The notes: a model not told the origin generated them from the letters alone. Counted from the first letter of the stretch, positions 1-7,288 are shown. The stretch is 11,766 bases of DNA from CAYOMP01 sp964405075 (GCA_964405075.1 CAYOMP010000083.1:1-11766), one strand, 5' to 3'. Numbers and translations: made by a program.

Positions 1-54
1 AATTTAATTCCTTTTAATTTTATATAATCTTTATACTTTTTTATTACATCTTTG

Positions 55-83
55 TTGTGCCACTTTTTTAAGAATATTATAAT
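55..83 (+). promoter_or_regulatory. Predicted sigma-A promoter of the Cache chemoreceptor gene
   Basis: A perfect TATAAT (78-83) lies 17 nt downstream of TTGTGC (55-60), which matches 4 of the 6 TTGACA bases. The -10 element sits in a 16-nt AT-only palindrome (77-92). Transcription would start near position 90, giving a leader of about 150 nt before the ATG at 244. I saw no sigma-28 (FliA) motif, although that sigma factor often drives chemoreceptor genes. The promoter call is inference from consensus match and spacing; AT-rich DNA produces such matches by chance. Confidence 0.5.
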
Positions 84-120
84 TAATTATAACATATAAA
101 ATATTTTTATTGATATTTAT

Positions 121-146
121 TGTCGAAAAAATTTATTTCTTCGACA
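121..146 (+). promoter_or_regulatory. Hairpin in the leader of the chemoreceptor gene
   Basis: TGTCGAA (121-127) and TTCGACA (140-146) are perfect inverted copies. After one A/C mismatch the stem continues with AAA (129-131) against TTT (136-138), leaving a four-base loop. If the promoter at 55-83 is right, the hairpin lies in the 5' untranslated region, about 100 nt before the start codon. It has no following T-run, so it is not a clear terminator. It could be a protein-binding operator or an RNA stability element. Confidence 0.4.
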
Positions 147-243
147 ATATTATTGTTTATATAAATATTTTGTAAAAAAGCAAAAAGGGTATCTGAAAAA
201 GCTATATTTTTTCATTACACCTTTACTCAGGAGGAAACGACAT

Positions 244-2040
244 ATGAAAAAGACAAACAAAAAAGTAAAAAGCTTACGAAATTCTATTATGTTACTATGT
301 ACCTTAGTAGTAGTAATAACCGCAATGGGAATAGGTTGTAATTCCATTCGCTCATTAAAAGATATTTCAACCTCATCTGCAAAGTCTTACAAAGATGCTG
401 TGTACAATGGTTACAAGTCAGAAATCAAGTCCCAGGTACAAGTAGCAATTTCTATTCTTCAAAATGAATATGACCTTTTTAAGTCAGGACAAAAATCTGA
501 AGACGAAGCAAAAGAAAACGCAAAAGAAACAATTAGAGCAATGCGTTACCGTGATGATCAAAGTGGATATTTCTGGATTGATGCCAGTGATTACACTTTA
601 ATTATGCACCCAATTTTACCTGATAATGAAGGACAAAACAGAAAAGAACTAGCTGATCAGAATGGTGTAATGATTATTCAGGAAATTATGAAATCCTGCA
701 ATTCTGCTGAAAAAGGTGGTTATAATGAATTCTACTTCACCAAAGCAGATGGTGTTACTGTTGCACCAAAATTAGCATATTCCGCATACTTCGAGCCTTG
801 GGGATGGGCTGTATCAACAGGTAATTATACAGATGATATGGATGCTAATTTGAGTCAGACAATTACGGTTATAACTGATAAATATGCTCAAACCAACATT
901 CTTGCTACAATAGTATTCTTTGGTGTCATCGCCATTGCATTAGTTATTGCATACATTTATGGAAGCAAATTAGTTAAACCTTTATTATTAATTCAAAAAT
1001 TTGCTAATGACCTTTCTGAAGGTAATTTGACTACTACAGTTGATATACCAAGAAAAAATGAAATTGGTGAAACTGCTGCTTCTCTTTGTATAGCACAGGA
1101 AAATGTAAGAAATTTGTTAAAAGATATTGATTCAGTTTCAAAAAATATTAATAAAGCATTAGATGATTTTGATACTACATTCAACAATATGAAGAATTCC
1201 ATTACTGAAGTTTCATCTGCTGTTGACTCAATCTCTAATAATGCCACAGAGCAGGCAATTTCTACCGATACAGCCACTAATGACGTTACAACAATGGCTA
1301 ATCAAATTGAATCAACTGGTATCGAAGTATCTAACCTTGATGAAAATTCAAGCAGAATGAAACAGCTTAGTGAACAGTCAATGGATACACTAAACAAATT
1401 AATTCAGGTAAATAATAGTACTCGTACTAATATAACTGCTATGTATGAACAAACAGAGCTTACTAATCAATCAGCTCAAAATATCGAGTTAGCTGCCAAC
1501 CTTATCAATGAAATTGCTGATCAAACCAGCCTGTTAGCTCTTAATGCAAGCATTGAAGCAGCACGTGCAGGAGAATCCGGAAGAGGTTTTGCCGTAGTTG
1601 CTAACGAAATAGCAAGCCTTGCACAACAGTCTGCTAATTCTGCTGAAAATATTAGAAATATTGTTGAAGAATTGTTATCAAATGCCGGTAAATCAGTCAG
1701 TGTTATGAAAGAAATTAATGCCTCAGTTGATGTTCAGGTTAACTCCTTAACAGAAACACAAAATATCTTCAACGATTTATATAAAGAACTTGATACTTGT
1801 GTAACTTCTGTAAAAGCTATTGATGATATGACTAAAGAAATTGATTCAGAACGTGTCCAGGTAACTAACTCTCTTGGAACTTTAAATAACATCGCACAGG
1901 ACAACGCAGCTGTTGCCGAAGAAACATCGGCTATGTCTACTGACCTTTCAAGATTAGTAGATGATTCTACCGCTATCATTAGTCAATTAGGCAATAATGT
2001 TTTTGAATTAGTTGAAAACATTAAAAAGTTTACACTTTAG
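244..2040 (+). CDS. Methyl-accepting chemotaxis protein with single Cache sensor domain
   Basis: A 598-residue transmembrane chemoreceptor. A short basic N-terminus leads to TM1 (about 14-33). The extracytoplasmic domain (about 40-205) carries the sCache_2 signature: GYFWID at 109, MHP at 121-123, GQNRKEL at 130-136 and PWGWAVSTG at 185-193. TM2 (about 217-239) is followed by a HAMP domain (about 240-293, with ENEIG-like KNEIG) and a long signalling coiled coil. The highly conserved hairpin tip that contacts CheA/CheW is at about 423-450 (ADQTSLLALNASIEAARAGE). There is no C-terminal NWETF-type CheR-docking pentapeptide. sCache_2 domains in other receptors often bind small organic acids; the ligand here is unknown. 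The start is set by a perfect AGGAGG at 229-234, nine bases before the ATG. The gene is monocistronic and ends at a strong terminator. Confidence 0.95.
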   Translation: MKKTNKKVKSLRNSIMLLCTLVVVITAMGIGCNSIRSLKDISTSSAKSYKDAVYNGYKSEIKSQVQVAISILQNEYDLFKSGQKSEDEAKENAKETIRAMRYRDDQSGYFWIDASDYTLIMHPILPDNEGQNRKELADQNGVMIIQEIMKSCNSAEKGGYNEFYFTKADGVTVAPKLAYSAYFEPWGWAVSTGNYTDDMDANLSQTITVITDKYAQTNILATIVFFGVIAIALVIAYIYGSKLVKPLLLIQKFANDLSEGNLTTTVDIPRKNEIGETAASLCIAQENVRNLLKDIDSVSKNINKALDDFDTTFNNMKNSITEVSSAVDSISNNATEQAISTDTATNDVTTMANQIESTGIEVSNLDENSSRMKQLSEQSMDTLNKLIQVNNSTRTNITAMYEQTELTNQSAQNIELAANLINEIADQTSLLALNASIEAARAGESGRGFAVVANEIASLAQQSANSAENIRNIVEELLSNAGKSVSVMKEINASVDVQVNSLTETQNIFNDLYKELDTCVTSVKAIDDMTKEIDSERVQVTNSLGTLNNIAQDNAAVAEETSAMSTDLSRLVDDSTAIISQLGNNVFELVENIKKFTL

Positions 2041-2074
2041 AATGTATCCTTAGAACAACCACATAAAACAATGC

Positions 2075-2118
2075 AAAATCCTCTACAAAAGGTAGAAAGT
2101 ACCTTTGTAGAGGATTTT
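2075..2118. terminator. Strong bidirectional intrinsic terminator
   Basis: The left arm 2075-2094 and right arm 2100-2118 pair over 19 bp with a single extra A in the left arm, around the loop GAAAG (2095-2099). The outer part is AAAA on the left and TTTT on the right, giving a short U-tract in either direction. It lies between the convergent chemoreceptor (stop at 2040) and the EamA transporter (stop at 2189), and can serve both. Confidence 0.9.
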
Positions 2119-2188
2119 ATAGTTTACACGAGTTTTTCATAGTTTTGTATCATTCACTTGTGCCTTTAGTTATTATATAAAAGCAACT

Positions 2189-3058
2189 TTAGGTTTCACT
2201 AATTCTAAGTCCGTACCACCATTTCCATATGGCTACTCCAATAATAATCACATAGCCTATAATGCTGTATATATCTGGAATTTGCCCCAGGAAAATCAGT
2301 CCCAAAATTGCTGCAAATACTACCTGTGAATAATCAAATACCGATATTTCTTTTGCCGGAGCTTTTGTGTACGCCTTTGTTATACATATCTGTCCCACCA
2401 TGGCAGATATTCCTGCCATAATTAGAAATATCAATTGCTTTATTGTCATTGGTTCGAAATTCATAATCATTAATGGAAATGTGATTATTGTTGAAAATGT
2501 TGAGAAAAATAGAACAATAATATTCCCTCTTTCGCCTCTTTTTCCCAAAACTCTGACAAATGTATACGCCAAACCTGCTCCTAATCCACCCAACACACCA
2601 ATCAATGCCGGCATTGAAACCACTCCGGCTCCCGGCTTAATAACAAATAATGCTCCGATAAATGCTATAATAACCGCTATCCATTCATATCTATTAGCTA
2701 CTTCTTTCAACACAAATACAGAAAATATTATTGCAAAAAATGGAGATAATTTATTTAACATGGATGCATCTGAAATATTTAACTTTCCAATTGCATAAAA
2801 ATTGCAAATAAGTCCCATAGTACCGCTTGCTGATCTTATAAACAAGTATTTCAAATTACCTTTTCCTATTGCAAAGCCTTCTTTGCTTCTTAAAATAATA
2901 AAGAACATAACTATCATTGCTACTACATTTCTGAAAAAACATTTCTCCATTGTAGGCAAATCCCCTGCCAGACTAACAAACAAGTTCATACAGGCAAAGC
3001 CCATTGCCGCTCCTAATATAAACAAAATACCTTGATTTCTTTTACTTTTTTCTGTCAT
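2189..3058 (-). CDS. DMT superfamily transporter (EamA family), ten TM helices
   Basis: A 289-residue polytopic membrane protein made of two EamA repeats, each of about five helices. It is typical in length for drug/metabolite transporters of the RhaT/YedA type, which export or exchange small metabolites. The first repeat includes helices near the start (GILFILGAAMGFACMNLF) and the motif ASMLNKLSPFFAIIFSVFVLKE at the helix 4-5 transition. The second repeat repeats this layout (SVFDYSQVVFAAILGLIFLGQIP), and the C-terminus KWWYGLRISET is basic and cytoplasmic. The start is ATG at 3058 because AAGGAG sits six bases upstream (3070-3065). An in-frame ATG at 3118 has no ribosome binding site and would add a 20-residue hydrophilic extension. 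The substrate cannot be read from the sequence. The gene stands alone, divergent from the LacI-family regulator. Confidence 0.88.
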   Translation of the reverse strand: MTEKSKRNQGILFILGAAMGFACMNLFVSLAGDLPTMEKCFFRNVVAMIVMFFIILRSKEGFAIGKGNLKYLFIRSASGTMGLICNFYAIGKLNISDASMLNKLSPFFAIIFSVFVLKEVANRYEWIAVIIAFIGALFVIKPGAGVVSMPALIGVLGGLGAGLAYTFVRVLGKRGERGNIIVLFFSTFSTIITFPLMIMNFEPMTIKQLIFLIMAGISAMVGQICITKAYTKAPAKEISVFDYSQVVFAAILGLIFLGQIPDIYSIIGYVIIIGVAIWKWWYGLRISET

Positions 3059-3150
3059 TGTTTTCTCCTTAGCTAGAGGTATATTCTCATTAATTTTTCT
3101 GCATCTTGCCTCTATCATAATATTTTATAATCTTCTTGAGTTTGCTCCAT

Positions 3151-3177
3151 ATACAATTATTCTATAAATAACTGTAT
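3151..3177. promoter_or_regulatory. Imperfect palindrome, possible operator upstream of the transporter
   Basis: ATACAATTAT (3151-3160) and ATAACTGTAT (3168-3177) are inverted repeats matching at 9 of 10 positions with a 7-base spacer. The site lies about 95 bases upstream of the transporter start and about 185 upstream of the repressor start, so it could be a dimeric regulator site in the divergent control region. The sequence is AT-rich and part of the match may be chance. Confidence 0.3.
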
Positions 3178-3299
3178 GTACAAATGTTATATGGTTGCAT
3201 TTCCTTCTATTTTACTCCAATTATAGATGTTTTCAAGATTTTTCTATTCATAAGTTTAATCATTTACAAATAAGTTTTATAATTATCTTCATTTTTATT

Positions 3300-3328
3300 T
3301 TGCAAATTCTATCTATAGGTTTTATACT
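3300..3328 (+). promoter_or_regulatory. Predicted sigma-A promoter of the LacI-family gene
   Basis: TTGCAA (3300-3305) and TATACT (3323-3328) are separated by exactly 17 bases, each one or two bases from consensus. A second TATACT overlaps at 3328-3333. Predicted transcription starts near 3335, giving a leader of about 25 nt. A purine-rich ribosome binding site (GAGAGGG, 3348-3354) precedes the ATG at 3361. Confidence 0.6.
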
Positions 3329-3360
3329 ATACTTATTGTGAAATTAAGAGAGGGTTTATT

Positions 3361-4356
3361 ATGGCAACAATTAAAGATATCGCTAACAAGTTAGGTATTG
3401 CAACCAGCACTGTCTCAAAGGGCTTAAACGGTGCTAACGATATTAGTAATGAATTGCGTCAATTAGTATTAGATACCGCTGTTGAAATGGGTTATACTAC
3501 CAAAAAAATGAAAAAAGAAGCCAATCAAAAGCTTTGCATTCTTATTGGAAATATGGAATATGAAAGCACTGGTTCTTTTGGATACGATATTATCCTAGGT
3601 TTTAAGCAAATGGCTATATCCGAAAAATGGGATGTGGATGTCGTTCAGGTTAATTCAACTATACAGGCTCAGGATAAGTATGATACATATATGTTAAAAA
3701 ACGGCTACAGTGGAGCTTTTTTTGTTGGTTTTGAAATGCATGATGACTGGATTTTGCAATTAGCAGATACTACTGTACCTACTGTTTTGCTTGACAATTA
3801 TATAAAAACAAATCCACTTGTTGGCTCTATAAGCACTGACAGTTTTGAAGGAATTGATTTAGCTATTGACCATTTAGTTTCCCTTGGACATTCAAAAATC
3901 GCCTTTTTAAACGGTAGTCCAAATTCCACTGTTTCAGATGAACGCTATCGGGCATTTATAAATAGTATGGAAAAACACAATTTAGATATTGATTATAGCT
4001 TAATAGAATTCGGTCACTATATGTCTGACTGTGCCAAACATCATATTCCTAACTTTTTAGAAAAAAAAGCTACTGCCATCCTTTGTGCCAGCGATTCAAT
4101 TGCTTCCGGTACAATTACAGAATGCCAGTTACGTGGTTTAAATGTACCTGAAGATATTAGCGTTATAGGCTTTGACGATTTACCTTTTGCTGCTGATTTA
4201 ACTCCCAGCCTGACTACTATCCATCAAGATCGTGCCGGTTTAGGTAAATGTGCCTACTTCTCACTTTCAGGTTTACTAAAAAATGTATATATTAGTAATA
4301 CTACCATGCGTGCCAAACTAATAGTTCGTGATTCTACAGGTGCAGTAGCCAAATAA
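3361..4356 (+). CDS. LacI/GalR family transcriptional regulator
   Basis: A 331-residue protein of standard LacI-family length. The N-terminal helix-turn-helix (about 3-22) reads TIKDIANKLGIATSTVSKGLN, matching the family pattern in which the second helix inserts into the operator major groove. The usual R-V-L-N after TVS is K-G-L-N here. A hinge region follows (to about 55), ending in the family motif EMGY. Residues from about 60 on form a periplasmic-binding-protein-like effector domain. It shows GHSKIAFLNGSPNSTVSDERYRAF-type sugar-binding segments and the C-terminal hallmark VPEDISVIGFDDLPFA with a following P-S-L-T-T-I. The family normally represses carbohydrate uptake or catabolism operons until a sugar binds. 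No sugar-use genes adjoin it, so its target is either distant or itself. Ribosome binding site and promoter support this start. Confidence 0.93.
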   Translation: MATIKDIANKLGIATSTVSKGLNGANDISNELRQLVLDTAVEMGYTTKKMKKEANQKLCILIGNMEYESTGSFGYDIILGFKQMAISEKWDVDVVQVNSTIQAQDKYDTYMLKNGYSGAFFVGFEMHDDWILQLADTTVPTVLLDNYIKTNPLVGSISTDSFEGIDLAIDHLVSLGHSKIAFLNGSPNSTVSDERYRAFINSMEKHNLDIDYSLIEFGHYMSDCAKHHIPNFLEKKATAILCASDSIASGTITECQLRGLNVPEDISVIGFDDLPFAADLTPSLTTIHQDRAGLGKCAYFSLSGLLKNVYISNTTMRAKLIVRDSTGAVAK

Positions 4357-4523
4357 AATTTACATAAATAGAAATAATAGCACTATGACTGATAAAGATA
4401 TTATTGTTTTATAGCCTAGTTTAAGTTTCTGTTTCAAATTATTTATTTATATACCTTCGCACTGTTTTATGGTAGACTAATTACATATAGTTCTATTTTT
4501 ACTAATGTACATATTTACGTTTT

Positions 4524-4552
4524 TTCGCAATCGTCCAATAGTAAAGTATATT
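4524..4552 (+). promoter_or_regulatory. Weak candidate promoter of the nucleotidyltransferase gene
   Basis: TTCGCA (4524-4529) and TATATT (4547-4552) have 17-base spacing and would give a leader of about 18 nt before the ATG at 4578. Both hexamers are imperfect and other AT-rich hexamers exist upstream. The 221-base gap after the repressor gene and the lack of a clear terminator there mean read-through from the repressor remains possible. Confidence 0.3.
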
Positions 4553-4577
4553 TGAAAGCTATCCAGGAGGAAATACA

Positions 4578-5306
4578 ATGAAAGCAATTTTAATGGCTGC
4601 TGGTATTGGAAGTCGAATAAGTCGTGAAATTTCCAAGCCAAAGAGCCTTTTAGACATAGGTGACAACACACCACTTTTAAGACATACTGTTGAATTATTA
4701 CAGCGATATGGTATGGACGTTTCCATTATTGTAGGATATAACAAGCATCTTTTCTATGATGCATTAGAAGGATTAAACGTTACATTTTACGAAAATCCTT
4801 TTTATAGAGTTTCTAATAGTATTGCATCCCTTTGGTTTGCAAAGGACGCCCTTGTTGAAGGTGAAGATTATTTATTTGCCAATGCTGATGTTTTTTTTGA
4901 AGAAGAAATATTAGAAAAAATTCTTAACAGTAAAGAAGATATCAGTATGCTTGCTGATTACAGAAAAATTGAAGAGGGAGATTATTTCTTCCACTGTAAC
5001 GAACAAGGTCTGGTTACTAAATATGGCAAGGAATTACCTATTAGTGAAAGAACCTGCGAATATGTAGGCATCGCCAAAGTCGGCAAGAATTATATCAAAC
5101 AGTTTAAAGATGTAATGTTCGAAATGATTGATAACGAAGAATATACTACCTGGTGGGAAACTATTCTTTATTCCAGATGTGAGCAATTCCCTATTCACAC
5201 ATTAGATGTGGCACCTTATTTCTGGTCTGAAATAGATTATATCGAAGACTATGAAAAAATAGTGGATTACGTAAACAAAAATGTATCGCGCTTGGAGAAA
5301 AAGTAA
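4578..5306 (+). CDS. Nucleotidyltransferase of the LicC-like phosphocholine/sugar cytidylyltransferase type
   Basis: A 242-residue single-domain NTP transferase (Rossmann-like GT-A fold), close in size to pneumococcal LicC (CTP:phosphocholine cytidylyltransferase). It starts with the nucleotide-binding loop AAGIGSRI (7-14) and the conserved lysine in SKPKSLLDIG (19-28). The metal-binding NAD is at 102-104 and a second acidic site lies in WSEID (216-220). The segment NPFYRVSNSIASLWFAKDAL (73-92) parallels the acceptor-shaping region of LicC-like enzymes. Such enzymes activate phosphocholine, aminoethylphosphonate or a sugar phosphate as a CDP or NDP derivative for decorating surface polymers; the acceptor cannot be decided here. 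AGGAGG at 4564-4569 fixes the start. No lic or phosphonate partner genes adjoin it. Its last codons and stop lie inside a long hairpin (5283-5347). Confidence 0.82.
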   Translation: MKAILMAAGIGSRISREISKPKSLLDIGDNTPLLRHTVELLQRYGMDVSIIVGYNKHLFYDALEGLNVTFYENPFYRVSNSIASLWFAKDALVEGEDYLFANADVFFEEEILEKILNSKEDISMLADYRKIEEGDYFFHCNEQGLVTKYGKELPISERTCEYVGIAKVGKNYIKQFKDVMFEMIDNEEYTTWWETILYSRCEQFPIHTLDVAPYFWSEIDYIEDYEKIVDYVNKNVSRLEKK

Positions 5307-5347
5307 GCACGACAGGTCGTGAGCATTTACTTTTTCTGACGCGATAC
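5283..5347. repeat. Long hairpin overlapping the stop codon of the nucleotidyltransferase
   Basis: Three nested perfect stem blocks fold this 65-nt segment. GTATCGCG (5283-5290) pairs with CGCGATAC (5340-5347), AGAAAAAGTAA (5296-5306) with TTACTTTTTCT (5327-5337), and CACGAC (5308-5313) with GTCGTG (5316-5321); in practice the apical loop would open to CAGG. That is about 24-25 bp in total. The TAA stop (5304-5306) is the inner end of the middle block. No T-run follows, so it does not look like an intrinsic terminator by itself. It could protect the mRNA 3' end, pause ribosomes, or be a REP-like repeat that has become part of the gene end. Confidence 0.7.
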
Positions 5348-5358
5348 CTACAAAATCA

Positions 5359-5464
5359 AAAAAACTTCCGCAATAAAATAAGTATTTCTGCACATTATTC
5401 TCTAACTAAAGTTAAGAATATTTTGTGTCGAATATAACTACTTATTTCGCTGCGGAAGTTTTTT
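5359..5464. terminator. 106-nt rod-like inverted repeat; bidirectional terminator or MITE-like element
   Basis: A 14-bp perfect outer repeat (5359-5372 with 5451-5464, core ACTTCCGCA/TGCGGAAGT) is followed after a 3x3 internal loop by 9 bp (5376-5384 with 5439-5447). Further inward come CACA/TGTG (5391-5394 with 5424-5427), TATTCT/AGAATA (5396-5401 with 5415-5420) and TAAC/GTTA (5403-5406 with 5411-5414) around a TAAA loop. The whole segment can therefore fold as one rod of about 37 bp. Its A tract on the left and T tract on the right fit a terminator in both directions, between the convergent nucleotidyltransferase and chemoreceptor. Ordinary terminators are much shorter, so a small non-autonomous element or structured RNA is an alternative. 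Confidence 0.65.
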
Positions 5465-5499
5465 ATTCTGATAATATTCACATTTTCATCATAACTTAG

Positions 5500-5539
5500 A
5501 ATTTATCAATTTTATCCAAATGATTTACTTTGATAAATT
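5500..5539 (-). repeat. AT-only inverted repeat directly after the four-helix chemoreceptor stop
   Basis: AATTTATCAA (5500-5509) and TTGATAAATT (5530-5539) are a perfect 10-bp inverted repeat with a 20-nt loop, starting at the base next to the stop codon of the minus-strand chemoreceptor. With only A-T pairs apart from one G-C and with a large loop it would be a weak terminator. It may be an mRNA 3'-end structure or chance in AT-rich DNA. Confidence 0.3.
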
Positions 5540-7273
5540 TTAAAGATTTTTGAAAATCTCTGTTTCTTGTTTAAGCTGTAATGCTATTTCCTGATTATCA
5601 TCCATATTAGAGGCAATGCTTGCAATATCTGTAACTAATACTTGAGTGCTTTCTGCGGCACTACTTACACCGTTAACACCTTCTTCAATAGCGTTAGCTA
5701 TAGTATTAATAGATGAAGCTATCTCCTCCATAGTAACCTTTAAGGAATCCGTCGAATTAGTAAATTCACTCATTACCTGTTCAATAAAAATAGCTTTTTG
5801 CTTATATTCACCACCAGAAGTAACAAAGGCTTCAAATTCCGGCAAAATAGACTCACTAACATAATTTACTAATCCATTAGAATGTTCAGCCAGATTATGA
5901 ACAGCAGTAGTTACCACTCGGTTAACCTCCTGAATATGATTAGCAGCATCCTGACTGGCAGATGCTAACTGACTTATTTCACTGGCAACAACTGCAAAAC
6001 CTTTACCTGCTTCTCCTGCACGGGCAGCTTCAATAGAAGCATTAAGAGCAAGAAGATTAGTTTGACTGGCAATATTTAATATATCATCTGTAAGTGCATT
6101 AACTCGGCTTACGCTATTACTGTCTTCGATAGCTTTACTCATAACAGAAAGGATTTCTTCTACTTTTCCACTGGTTGTTGTCATATTATTACGGGCTGTT
6201 GTTTCCATACTTTCTGCATGAAGTTTCATTTCCTTAGTGTAAGAATTTATTTCATTAGTTTTTTCAGCTATGGCAGCAACCTCATCTTTTACTGAATTTG
6301 TATTTGAGTTAATCAAAGCCGCATTATCTGACATTTCCTCCATTGTTGCAGCTAATTCCTCTGTAAGTGCAGACAAGTCACTAACACTGTTACTAGAAGT
6401 ATTTACACTTTTCATTACTTCATTAACTACACCTTCCATCTGAACTGAATTGCCAGATATCATCTTGAAAATAGTCTGAAGTTTTTCCATAAACATATTT
6501 ATACCATTAGCAAGAGCTGATAATTCCATATTCTGAGGAACACTTACACGTTTTGTTAAATCGCCTTCACGATTATCAATGTCACTAACAATAGTTGAAA
6601 GCTCGTTCTTTATAGTAGTTAATGGTCTTACTACAAAGATAAATACACCAAAAAATGCGAATATCAAAGCTGAAATACTAACTATAATGGTAATACAATT
6701 ATTAAAAATAGAAGAATTATATACATCCACTAATTGCAATTTTGCATTCTCAGTACTTGTGTTAACAGTTGCTGATAAATTTTCAATATTACCAAGCATA
6801 GCATTAACAGAGTCATTCAAAGCTCCATTGGCTGTTGCATAGGCTTCTTCGTTTTTGCCACTTGCACTAAATGCCATCAAGTCAGCAATATGATATTTAA
6901 AGGATTCATAATTGCTACATAACTCAGAATATTCCGTAGCATCTGCATCGCTGACGTACTGAGTATATTCTAATAAATATCCCTCTAATGTAGTTTGTTC
7001 CTCACGTATTTTATCTACTAACGTTGTCATAGTATTAAAGTCAGTAGCAATAATGTGAGACAATGCTAATGAGTGAATCTCTTGAGTGGTACTTTTAATT
7101 TCACTCAATTCAGTAACTGATGACATATATCTACCAGCAATCTCTGATGCATTTGAATTTACTTTTCGAATATTATTAATTGCAATCATATTTGACAATA
7201 TAGACACAATTCCTAATATTAATACCGGCATTAATATTAATACTTTTATACTTATTCGTCCTCTTATTTTCAT
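5540..7273 (-). CDS. Methyl-accepting chemotaxis protein with four-helix-bundle sensor
   Basis: A 577-residue transmembrane chemoreceptor. TM1 is at about 9-30. A wholly helical, acidic extracytoplasmic domain follows (about 31-190), of the 4HB_MCP/Tar type and without Cache motifs. TM2 (about 191-215) ends at the P of VVRPLTTI, followed by a HAMP domain (about 216-268, with NREGDLTKRV). The signalling domain has its CheA/CheW-contacting tip at about 399-425 (SQTNLLALNASIEAARAGEA). No C-terminal CheR-docking pentapeptide is present. Four-helix-bundle receptors such as Tar and Trg can sense sugar-loaded binding proteins. The gene begins 15 nt after the stop codon of a MalE-type binding protein, so that protein is the natural candidate partner. 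The ribosome binding site is an unusual G-run, AGGGGGGA (7286-7279), six bases before the ATG. Confidence 0.93.
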   Translation of the reverse strand: MKIRGRISIKVLILMPVLILGIVSILSNMIAINNIRKVNSNASEIAGRYMSSVTELSEIKSTTQEIHSLALSHIIATDFNTMTTLVDKIREEQTTLEGYLLEYTQYVSDADATEYSELCSNYESFKYHIADLMAFSASGKNEEAYATANGALNDSVNAMLGNIENLSATVNTSTENAKLQLVDVYNSSIFNNCITIIVSISALIFAFFGVFIFVVRPLTTIKNELSTIVSDIDNREGDLTKRVSVPQNMELSALANGINMFMEKLQTIFKMISGNSVQMEGVVNEVMKSVNTSSNSVSDLSALTEELAATMEEMSDNAALINSNTNSVKDEVAAIAEKTNEINSYTKEMKLHAESMETTARNNMTTTSGKVEEILSVMSKAIEDSNSVSRVNALTDDILNIASQTNLLALNASIEAARAGEAGKGFAVVASEISQLASASQDAANHIQEVNRVVTTAVHNLAEHSNGLVNYVSESILPEFEAFVTSGGEYKQKAIFIEQVMSEFTNSTDSLKVTMEEIASSINTIANAIEEGVNGVSSAAESTQVLVTDIASIASNMDDNQEIALQLKQETEIFKNL

Positions 7274-7288
7274 AATTATCCCCCCTAA

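Larger units (their letters stand above)
3059..3360. other. Intergenic region between the divergent transporter and repressor genes
   Basis: This stretch of 302 bases holds the transporter ribosome binding site (3065-3070), an imperfect palindrome at 3151-3177 and the repressor promoter at 3300-3328. No ORF or RNA gene is supported. I could not find a convincing minus-strand promoter for the transporter by eye, although AT-rich -10-like hexamers are frequent. No classic LacI-family operator with a central CG was seen. Confidence 0.6.

Noticed and set aside
77..92. 16-nt perfect palindrome TTATAATTAATTATAA as an operator
   Set aside because: It is A/T only and is explained by the overlapping -10 element; an operator role cannot be supported.
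84..243. c-di-GMP (GEMM) riboswitch upstream of the chemoreceptor
   Set aside because: Such riboswitches often precede chemoreceptor genes in clostridia, but no GEMM core motifs are visible.
1734..1979. Minus-strand open frame inside the Cache chemoreceptor gene, and similar ones in other genes
   Set aside because: It is the complement of the coiled-coil coding region, with no start signal and no recognisable domain.
2367..3035. Plus-strand open frames opposite the transporter
   Set aside because: They are antisense to a clear membrane protein gene, have no ribosome binding site, and show the low-complexity content of complement frames.
3059..3118. Upstream in-frame ATG at 3118 for the EamA transporter
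   Set aside because: It has no ribosome binding site and adds a hydrophilic stretch before the first helix. The ATG at 3058 has AAGGAG at ideal spacing.
4373..4411. AATAATA/TATTATT stem followed by GTTTT as terminator of the LacI-family gene
   Set aside because: The stem has only A-T pairs and a loop of about 20 nt, too weak to call.
5202..5393. Minus-strand 63-residue frame across the hairpin region
   Set aside because: It overlaps the nucleotidyltransferase end and both inverted repeats, and lacks a ribosome binding site.
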